Shown here piece by piece: positions 1 through 5,331 of a stretch of 5,331 bases of DNA. The DNA comes from Flavobacteriales bacterium (GTDB lineage Bacteria > Bacteroidota > Bacteroidia > Flavobacteriales > Flavobacteriaceae), in NCBI GenBank assembly GCA_027065935.1, contig JAMONI010000352.1, positions 1 to 5,331 of the forward strand. The letters run 5' to 3'. The position numbers and the translations under genes were made by a program. The notes under the pieces were generated by a model. It did no database searches. It was given only the letters and a program-made list of their open reading frames with translations, and was not told the origin of the DNA. Position 1 is the first letter of the stretch. Every line of letters starts with the position of its first letter.

Positions 1-1
1 T

Positions 2-841
2 GAGGGTGCCTTACGGTTGCGCGACAAACTCTCGGCGTGGAACGGAGGCACTTTGGTAATTCACCAAACGGAAATGCCTATCAAATGTCCGGTGGCACCG
101 CTCGAATTCGCCTTTCTGGCCGATGAGTTCTTTGCCCGAAAAGGTATGCGCAACCGGGTGGAGATTCTGTTTGTTACCCCGCTCGACGGGGCTTTTACCA
201 AACCCAAAGCCACCGAAAAACTGCACTATCTGTTGGAAAAAAAAGGCATCAGGGAAATCACCCAATTCGACATCGAATCCGTGGATAACGACCGTAAACT
301 CATCAAAGATTACACGGGGCGCGAAGTGGGATTCGATTTGTTGGTCACGGTGCCCACCAATTTGGGTCAAGATGTGATCGAGCGTTCGGGGCTGGGTGAC
401 GATATGAATTACGTACCCACCCACAAAGGGACCTTACAATCCTTACAACACGACAACGTGTTCGTTATCGGCGACGCCACCAATTTACCCGCATCCAAAG
501 CCGGTTCCGTGGCTCATTTTGAAGGAGAGATTCTCACCGATAATATATTAAGGTATATCGAAGGGAAGTCTTTACTCGACCGGTTTGACGGACATGCCAA
601 CTGTTTTATCGAAACCGGTTACGGTAAAGCTTTACTTATCGATTTTAACTATGAAACCGAACCGCTCGAAGGCAAATTTCCCTTACCCGTCATCGGGCCG
701 ATGCGCTTACTGGAAGAAAGCCGCCTCAATCACCTGGGCAAATTGGCCTTCAAATGGATGTATTGGCATTTGATTCTTAAAGGCGTAAAAATTCCTTTCA
801 TCTCGCCTACCATGAAAATGTCCGGAAAAAAACTTAACTGA
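2..841 (+). CDS. sqr: Sulfide:quinone oxidoreductase family FAD-dependent flavoprotein, C-terminal part (5' end outside window)
   Basis: The reading frame is open to the window edge, so the TTG at 17 is an internal leucine codon and the true start and N-terminal FAD-binding fold lie upstream. About 279 residues are visible, whereas SQRs are usually 400-480. Visible family marks are a cysteine in the motif KCPVAPLE (codon 86-88), the second FAD-contact motif VIGDATNLPASKAGSVAHF (from 464), a second cysteine in HANCFIETG (codon 602-604), and a C-terminal stretch with LGKLAFKWMYWHLILKG resembling the amphipathic membrane-anchoring helices of SQRs. In characterised SQRs two conserved cysteines hold the growing polysulfide next to FAD while electrons pass to quinone; the two cysteines here fit those positions, which is inferred without an alignment. 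The expected role is sulfide oxidation at the cytoplasmic face of the membrane. The next gene starts 16 bases downstream, suggesting an operon. Other flavoproteins of this superfamily, such as flavocytochrome c sulfide dehydrogenase or type II NADH dehydrogenase, are less likely because of the cysteines and the GDATNLPASKAG motif. Confidence 0.85.
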   Translation, partial: EGALRLRDKLSAWNGGTLVIHQTEMPIKCPVAPLEFAFLADEFFARKGMRNRVEILFVTPLDGAFTKPKATEKLHYLLEKKGIREITQFDIESVDNDRKLIKDYTGREVGFDLLVTVPTNLGQDVIERSGLGDDMNYVPTHKGTLQSLQHDNVFVIGDATNLPASKAGSVAHFEGEILTDNILRYIEGKSLLDRFDGHANCFIETGYGKALLIDFNYETEPLEGKFPLPVIGPMRLLEESRLNHLGKLAFKWMYWHLILKGVKIPFISPTMKMSGKKLN

Positions 842-857
842 ACAAAAATCATACATT

Positions 858-1166
858 ATGGAAAAACAAATCGGAAACACAACGATTCATTTGGACCAAG
901 AAGGTTATTTGACCGACTTCAACGAGTGGAACGAATCCGTAGCCGAAGCTTTGGCTCGGGAAAAGGGTATAACGCTGACCGATAAGCACTGGGAAGTAAT
1001 ACGTTTTGTGCGGGAGAAATTTCAAAAAGGCGAACCGCTTTCCATCCGGAGTATCAAAAAAAGCGGCGTGGTGGACGTAAAGGAATTTTACGAGCTGTTT
1101 CCCGGCGGCCCCTTGAAAACGGTCAGTTTGATTGCGGGGATACCCAAGCCCAAAAGTTGTATTTAA
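858..1166 (+). CDS. tusE: TusE/DsrC-family sulfur-carrier protein with only the C-terminal cysteine
   Basis: This is a complete 102-residue protein, close to the usual length of TusE/DsrC proteins (about 100-115). Recognisable family features are an N-terminal DQEGYL motif (residues 13-18), a W in a DKHW segment (42-45), the YELFPGGP motif (78-85), and a flexible C-terminal arm ending AGIPKPKSCI with Cys101 as penultimate residue. In this superfamily the penultimate cysteine (CysA) carries the persulfide. Dissimilatory DsrC has a second cysteine (CysB) 11 residues earlier; here that position is Ser90, and Cys101 is the only cysteine. By the usual scheme this makes it TusE-like: able to accept and pass on sulfur, but not to form the DsrC intramolecular disulfide or trisulfide used with DsrAB and DsrMKJOP. 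In E. coli TusE acts in tRNA 2-thiouridine synthesis with TusBCD and MnmA. The position here between SQR and DsrE2-like genes suggests a role in sulfane-sulfur trafficking instead. The ATG at 858 lacks a Shine-Dalgarno sequence and follows an A-rich leader. Confidence 0.9.
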   Translation: MEKQIGNTTIHLDQEGYLTDFNEWNESVAEALAREKGITLTDKHWEVIRFVREKFQKGEPLSIRSIKKSGVVDVKEFYELFPGGPLKTVSLIAGIPKPKSCI

Positions 1167-1187
1167 CCTTATTTAATTCCTGTCGAA

Positions 1188-1661
1188 ATGAATAGCAAAG
1201 CCCGAAAGATGTTATTTATCCTGTCCAAAGCCAATTTGGACAGCGTGTATGCCGCCTTTATTATGGCCAACGGCGCACGCGCCGAAGGCATTGAAGCGGA
1301 AATATTTTTTACCTTTTTCGGCTTGGATGCCGTAAGAAAGGAAACGATGAACAAACTTCACATTGCTACGGTGGGAAATCCCGCATTACACATGCCCACC
1401 CTACTGGGCGGATTGCCCGGCGTGGAAGCTTTTGCCACCAAAATGATGAAGAAAGAAATGGAAAAATTGGACATTCCGCCCGTGAGTGAATTTTTGGAAA
1501 TCCTTTCGGATTCGGGGGTTAAATTGTGGGCTTGCCGCTTGGCCGTGGAAATGTTTCACCTCAAACGCGAAGATTTTATCGACGAATTGGACGGCATCAT
1601 CTCCGTAGGCGAATTTTACCAACGTATCGATACGGACCAAACACACGTTTTGTTTATTTAA
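1188..1661 (+). CDS. DsrE2-like (DsrE/DsrF/DrsH-like) sulfurtransferase
   Basis: This is a complete 157-residue protein. The N-terminal segment KMLFILSKANLDSVYAAFI (residues 7-25) gives the first strand and helix of the DsrE-type alpha/beta fold. The segment IFFTFFGLDAVRK (39-51) is a signature of the DsrE2 group, and VKLWACRLAVEMF (111-123) holds Cys116, the only cysteine, at the position where this family usually carries its persulfide-bearing cysteine. The C-terminus (134-157) ends with the GIISVGEFYQR segment typical of the fold's last helix and strand. DsrE2-type proteins are known as sulfurtransferases, often encoded near rhodanese, TusA or SQR genes. Some carry membrane segments; the visible sequence has no clear one, so this protein is probably cytoplasmic or peripherally attached. 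It starts 21 bases after the TusE-like gene, with no Shine-Dalgarno sequence, and is the last gene before the terminator at 1681. Its likely job is to accept sulfane sulfur produced by the SQR-like enzyme and exchange it with the TusE-like carrier. The donor and acceptor are inferred. Confidence 0.85.
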   Translation: MNSKARKMLFILSKANLDSVYAAFIMANGARAEGIEAEIFFTFFGLDAVRKETMNKLHIATVGNPALHMPTLLGGLPGVEAFATKMMKKEMEKLDIPPVSEFLEILSDSGVKLWACRLAVEMFHLKREDFIDELDGIISVGEFYQRIDTDQTHVLFI

Positions 1662-1680
1662 GCGGTGCCATAGTTTAACA

Positions 1681-1715
1681 CAATCGCCCGGAAGTTCCGG
1701 GCGATTGTTTTTATT
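1681..1715 (+). terminator. Rho-independent terminator of the sulfur cassette, in the convergent gap
   Basis: CAATCGCCCGGAA (1681-1693) and TTCCGGGCGATTG (1695-1707) are perfect 13-base inverted repeats around a single G. Allowing a realistic loop, about 11 base pairs form a GC-rich stem closed by AAGTT. The stem is followed at once by TTTTTATTT (1708-1716), the U-run expected for plus-strand transcription. It begins 19 bases after the DsrE2-like stop codon. The minus-strand gene ends at 1711, so its stop codon lies in the T-run and its transcript would enter the same hairpin. The minus-strand side lacks a good U-run, so termination in that direction would be weaker or use another mechanism. 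Confidence 0.85.
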
Positions 1716-4700
1716 TGAATCCGATAAATTCATCCAAGGCCTTGATCACCTTCGAGACGTATTGTTTGAATTGTCCGTATGCTTCGGGCCGGATATCGTC
1801 TTCGAGTGCGGTCCGGATGTCGATGTTTACTTGCAGGGTTTTGTCTCCGGTTTTGTTATAACGAATGTCAAACCGGTGATCCTCAAACTCGAGCGAGGCA
1901 TTTTTCGGTATAATGAAAAATGCGGTGTTTTTTCCTTTGAGATTAATCGTATAATTCATCTTGTAGGCATCGGCATATTCGTAGTAGATAAAACGAAGCG
2001 GGTATTTTCTTTCGTCCAAGCTGATCAAAGCGGGTGTGTAGGTTTCGGGTTGCAAAGGTAATTTGAAAATTTTGATGTCGCTCAGGGTTTGCATTTCATC
2101 GGCGATTTCAAACTTGGCTTCAAATATTACTTTTTCTTCGGTGCGGTCTTGCCGGATGATTTTATAATCAATCAATTTCAAGTCGAGTTCGTCCAAATTT
2201 TCAAAATATTCGATGACGGATTTTTTGCGGTTTTCTTCGTTTTGGTCTTCCAGCATGGAATGGAAATAACTGTTGAGTGCGCCTTGTCCGGTAACTTTAA
2301 CGCTTATGATTTTTTTGTCGTCGTAGATGTCATATACATAATCCAGCGTAAGGATATTGGGCGTTCTCGAAACTTTATCCAAATGGTGTAGTCCTGAGGT
2401 GACATTTTTGTCGTTCCGGTCGAAGGGGATATCGAGAACCGTGGCGCCGATGAGCGAGCGAGGCAAGGCTTTGAATGGCAAATATTTATCCGTCAGTTCC
2501 AAATATTGCACCTTGCCGTCGAGCAAAACGCGTGCGATGGCGTGGTTAAAAGCGGTGGAAGGAAGTATCAAGGAGTTGCGTCCGAAATCGTTGGTTTTGA
2601 CCAACACGATATTGGCCTTTAATCCGGCTTTGCGGGCCAGTGTGACGAAAAGAGTGGACATGTCCTTGCAATCGCCTAGCCGGGTTTCGATGGTTTTGGA
2701 GGCTTTTTGCGGAATTTTTCCGCTCTGCCGGAAGTCCACGTAGCTGTAATTGATGTGGTCGGTGATGTAATGATAAATTTTCTTTGCCCGCTGTTCTTCC
2801 GACAGCTTTTCATATCCTTCGGGAAAGATTTCCCGGAAAGTTTTGTTGACCGTATTATCATATCGGATGCTTGAGGACGAAAGGTCGGAATACCAACGGG
2901 CGATTTCGTCCCAATCCTTCAGCGTGCTTACCGAGAGCATTCGTTCCACATCCACGTATTCGGGCATGAATTTTTCATACGGCGGATTGGCCGGCACGTT
3001 TTGGTCGTGCCATTCGTAGATGATATAGTCTTTTTCTTTCCGGGTGGTACCGGGGATCTGTCCGTTAATGACTTTGTAGTGGATTTGCCTGTTTTCGGGA
3101 ATGAAAAAGCGTGTTATTTTCCGGTCGATGGGATAGAAGTCGTTAAAACTTTCCGATTCGGTAAAGTCTTTATAGAATCGGCCTGTATTGGCCTCGGTCC
3201 ACTCGTAGTCGATATAGATAACGTCGCCGGGTTGCAAGGTTTGAAAAACCAAATTCGAGCCGGATTTATCGGCGGGCACCACATTGCCGGAAGGCTTAAC
3301 GATTTCGTATTTATTTATGGTATAGTTCCCGTATAGTCCCAGATCGATTTCCTTCATGTTGTCCACTCCGTTATCCGAAGTGATTTCGTATATATACACA
3401 AACCGGTATCTGAGGGCGCCTTCGTCGTAGAGGTAATAATTCTTTTCGGTATGCAAGATGTTGATGTCGTAATTTTTGTCTCTTTTCTTGTTGCGATTTT
3501 TTTTGATAAACGCATAGGCTTCATCGAGTACGTATTTTTTGACCGGGTCTTTCTTGCCCGATATGGCATCGAGAGTTTTGCGCAGGCTCATATCGGCGGC
3601 GTTATGCTTCAACGATTTGCCATACCACTTCACGGCTTCTTTTTCTTTGCCGGCATATCTTAAAATGTCGCCTTTCAGCTTCATTGCCACGAAGGAATAC
3701 GGAAACAGGGCCAACACTTTATCGACGTATTGCTCGGCCCGGTCGTATTTTTCCATCTTTTTGAGCTTTTTGGCCACGTCGTAATGTAGCGAGGCTATAC
3801 CGGGAAAACGGGCGCTACTTTCTTCTAGTAGTGCCAGAGCTTTGTCGTGTTCGTTTTTCTTTTCGTAAATTTTTATCATCTCATCGATGATTTTAGGATA
3901 ATAATATTTTTCGTTGACCCGGTTGAGGAATTCCAATTCCCGGTCGCTGTCGTTGGTAAGCATTCGACGGAAAAAGCTGTATAAGGGGATGAGTTTAAGA
4001 TAAGCTTTCCGGTAACTGAGTTCGATAACTTCGTTGACTTTGGCTTTGAGGCCGGTCATGTCGTTTTTCTTGGCCAAAAGAATAATGTCGGGCATTTCGC
4101 TAAGAAGTTTCAGGTCGGTTTTCTTCTTGAATTTTTCCGCAAAGGCTTCTATTTCGTTTATATCCTTGTTTTTAAGCCTCCGGTTGCTTTCGTAAAAGAT
4201 ATAGGACATGGCGGTAAAACCGTCGGGGTCGTCGTTGATGATGTTCTCTTTAAGCTCATTGATTTTTTCGGTTTTTTCCTGCAGTTGGTACACCACCATC
4301 AGGTTTTCTCGCAGAAAGGTGCTTTGCGGATAAGTTTTCAGGAGTTCTTTGATGATTTTTTCGGCCTCTTCGTCTTTTTCATTACGCAGATAGGTTTTGA
4401 ACAACATGATTTTGTAAAAAACACTTGAAGGATTTTCTTTGAGTTTGTTTTTAAAAAAGCTTTCAAACACATTTTCCAGCTCAACGGGATTGAGTTCCTC
4501 TTCGGTGCTTCGGTTGTAGGGCGCATAAGTGGTTGAATAAGTCAAGCCTTCCACCGGACGGTTTTCGGTATCAACGATTTTCAAGGCAAAGAAAGCCTCT
4601 TGGCCGTTGGTGGTTTTTATCAAAAACCGGTTATTTCCGGCGGGCAAATCGATGCGTACGGTATAAGCGTCGAGGGTGCTTTTATGATATTTGTCTTTTT

Positions 4701-5331
4701 CAAATACCAAAACGTCGTTTACCCAAAGTTTGAAGTCTTTCGGAAGGCTGAGTTTCAGCAAAACCGTTTGCTTTCGGGGATTTTGAACAAAGGTTTGCGC
4801 ATAATTGATTCCGCTTCCGTACTCTTCGTGATTGTAAAAGGCAAAATAGGGAAATTCACCGTCGTTGGTATTGTCAAACCAATTTACAATCCCATTACTG
4901 TTAGCGTTGTAGCCTTCCTTGCTAAAAGCACTCGTTTCGGGCGGATAAGCGATACGCATTCCGCTTTCGTTCAAATTTTCAAATACCCCGCAAAATTGCC
5001 ACCGGTCGATATGGGTAAAACTTTTTCGTATGTTTTTGCTATGCTCGAAATCCCTCACATACATATCCATTACGGATTTGAGGTATTTGATTTCTCCGGC
5101 GATTTCTTCGGGATGACTTATATTTTGGTTGTAGAAAAAATTGACATTCTCCAACATGTCTTTGTGAAAAACTTCTTCGACATAGTCGTCAAAGAAAAAA
5201 CGTTCGTTCCACAAGGCAAACAAATAATACGGATAATCGGGGTGCTTGACAAAATTCGGATAAAACGCCTCCAACCGGCTAAACTTGCCGTCTTGCGAGC
5301 GGGCCAGTTGGTAGAGCAACAGCGCTTCGAT
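1711..5331 (-). CDS. Large DUF3857/transglutaminase-like protein with TPR repeats (5' end outside window)
   Basis: The frame is open to the right window edge, so the TTG at 5319-5317 is not a reliable start, and any signal peptide lies outside. Of 1206 visible residues (numbered here with the codon at 5319 as 1), the order is as follows. Residues about 1-90 are an aromatic-rich helical part. Residues about 100-270 look like a beta-sandwich, with RWQFCGVFEN at W107 and FKLWVNDVLVF followed by DLPAGNNRFLIKT, resembling ligand- or sugar-binding modules. Residues about 295-590 are TPR-like helices, clearest at 485-580 (KALALLEE, YDRAEQYVDKVLALFP, KEAVKWYGKSLKHN). Residues about 615-800 are a DUF3857-like beta region. 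Residues about 840-950 are a transglutaminase-like core with Cys884 in GDCKDMS, His926 in FNHAIARV and Asp944 in LTDKYLP, so the catalytic triad looks intact. The rest is beta-rich to the stop. Proteins of this type are frequent in Bacteroidota and probably extracytoplasmic; transglutaminase-like folds in bacteria act as proteases, amidases or crosslinkers, and the activity here is unknown. It is convergent with the sulfur genes, with no evidence of shared function. Confidence 0.85.
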   Translation of the reverse strand: MEALLLYQLARSQDGKFSRLEAFYPNFVKHPDYPYYLFALWNERFFFDDYVEEVFHKDMLENVNFFYNQNISHPEEIAGEIKYLKSVMDMYVRDFEHSKNIRKSFTHIDRWQFCGVFENLNESGMRIAYPPETSAFSKEGYNANSNGIVNWFDNTNDGEFPYFAFYNHEEYGSGINYAQTFVQNPRKQTVLLKLSLPKDFKLWVNDVLVFEKDKYHKSTLDAYTVRIDLPAGNNRFLIKTTNGQEAFFALKIVDTENRPVEGLTYSTTYAPYNRSTEEELNPVELENVFESFFKNKLKENPSSVFYKIMLFKTYLRNEKDEEAEKIIKELLKTYPQSTFLRENLMVVYQLQEKTEKINELKENIINDDPDGFTAMSYIFYESNRRLKNKDINEIEAFAEKFKKKTDLKLLSEMPDIILLAKKNDMTGLKAKVNEVIELSYRKAYLKLIPLYSFFRRMLTNDSDRELEFLNRVNEKYYYPKIIDEMIKIYEKKNEHDKALALLEESSARFPGIASLHYDVAKKLKKMEKYDRAEQYVDKVLALFPYSFVAMKLKGDILRYAGKEKEAVKWYGKSLKHNAADMSLRKTLDAISGKKDPVKKYVLDEAYAFIKKNRNKKRDKNYDINILHTEKNYYLYDEGALRYRFVYIYEITSDNGVDNMKEIDLGLYGNYTINKYEIVKPSGNVVPADKSGSNLVFQTLQPGDVIYIDYEWTEANTGRFYKDFTESESFNDFYPIDRKITRFFIPENRQIHYKVINGQIPGTTRKEKDYIIYEWHDQNVPANPPYEKFMPEYVDVERMLSVSTLKDWDEIARWYSDLSSSSIRYDNTVNKTFREIFPEGYEKLSEEQRAKKIYHYITDHINYSYVDFRQSGKIPQKASKTIETRLGDCKDMSTLFVTLARKAGLKANIVLVKTNDFGRNSLILPSTAFNHAIARVLLDGKVQYLELTDKYLPFKALPRSLIGATVLDIPFDRNDKNVTSGLHHLDKVSRTPNILTLDYVYDIYDDKKIISVKVTGQGALNSYFHSMLEDQNEENRKKSVIEYFENLDELDLKLIDYKIIRQDRTEEKVIFEAKFEIADEMQTLSDIKIFKLPLQPETYTPALISLDERKYPLRFIYYEYADAYKMNYTINLKGKNTAFFIIPKNASLEFEDHRFDIRYNKTGDKTLQVNIDIRTALEDDIRPEAYGQFKQYVSKVIKALDEFIGFK

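Larger units (their letters stand above)
2..1707 (+). other. Predicted sulfur-transfer operon: SQR, TusE-like, DsrE2-like
   Basis: Three co-directional genes are separated by only 16 and 21 bases, with no hairpin and no recognisable promoter between them, and are followed by a strong terminator. All three belong to families that handle sulfide or protein-bound sulfane sulfur, so co-transcription is likely. The promoter and any further genes at the 5' end lie outside the window. Related gene sets often also contain a rhodanese or TusA, so those would be the natural candidates upstream, but none can be seen here. Confidence 0.65.

Noticed and set aside
17..19. TTG as the start of the SQR-family gene
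   Set aside because: The frame continues without a stop to the window edge, and the protein would lack the whole N-terminal FAD-binding fold. The gene is simply cut by the window.
237..244. Run of eight A as a possible slippage or programmed frameshift site in the SQR-family gene
   Set aside because: The frame reads through normally (Glu-Lys-Lys) with conserved SQR motifs on both sides, and there is no downstream stimulatory structure evident. Nothing suggests a recoded product.
11..424. Minus-strand open frame of 137 codons opposite the SQR-family gene
   Set aside because: It lies wholly antisense to a gene with clear family motifs, and its translation shows no recognisable domain. It is a shadow frame.
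858..1166. Assignment as dissimilatory DsrC
   Set aside because: The CysB position is Ser90, only the penultimate cysteine is present, and no dsr genes are seen in the window.
1705..2061. Plus-strand open frames opposite the large transglutaminase-like gene, here and further right (for example 2357-2743 and 3001-3336)
   Set aside because: They are antisense to a continuous 1206-codon frame with coherent domains, and their translations are low-complexity and hydrophobic without motifs.
5317..5319. TTG as the start of the large minus-strand gene
   Set aside because: The same frame stays open through the last four codons of the window, and no leader or signal peptide follows this TTG. The real start lies outside.

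Overview
This window most likely comes from a member of the Bacteroidota or a close relative. The evidence is indirect. The minus strand carries a very large DUF3857/transglutaminase-like protein with TPR repeats, an architecture common in that phylum. The plus-strand genes start after A/T-rich leaders without a Shine-Dalgarno sequence, and base composition is moderate. No rRNA, tRNA or other taxonomic marker is present, so the assignment is an inference.

Left third (2-1707, plus strand): a compact three-gene sulfur-transfer cassette. It starts with the C-terminal part of an FAD-dependent sulfide:quinone oxidoreductase (SQR) family protein, cut by the window edge. A small TusE/DsrC-family protein follows after 16 bases, and a DsrE2-like (DsrE/DsrF/DrsH-like) protein after a further 21 bases. 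The short gaps and the absence of any visible internal promoter or terminator suggest one transcription unit, which ends at a strong hairpin with a T-run at 1681-1715. A plausible model is that the SQR-like enzyme oxidises sulfide at the membrane, and the resulting sulfane sulfur is handled as protein persulfides by the single cysteine of the DsrE2-like protein and the single C-terminal cysteine of the TusE-like protein. The TusE-like protein lacks the second cysteine of true dissimilatory DsrC, so this is better read as sulfur relay than as partnership with dissimilatory sulfite reductase.

Right two thirds (1711-5331, minus strand): one gene, convergent with the cassette and missing its 5' end. 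The 1206 visible residues contain an N-terminal beta-sandwich-like region, a TPR-type helical section, a DUF3857-like beta region, a transglutaminase-like domain with a complete Cys-His-Asp triad, and a beta-rich C-terminus. Its role is unknown. Nothing in the sequence links it to the sulfur cassette apart from the shared terminator region.

The window is almost wholly coding. The longest gap is the roughly 49-base convergent intergenic region holding the terminator. No mobile element, CRISPR array, RNA gene or repeat array was seen.
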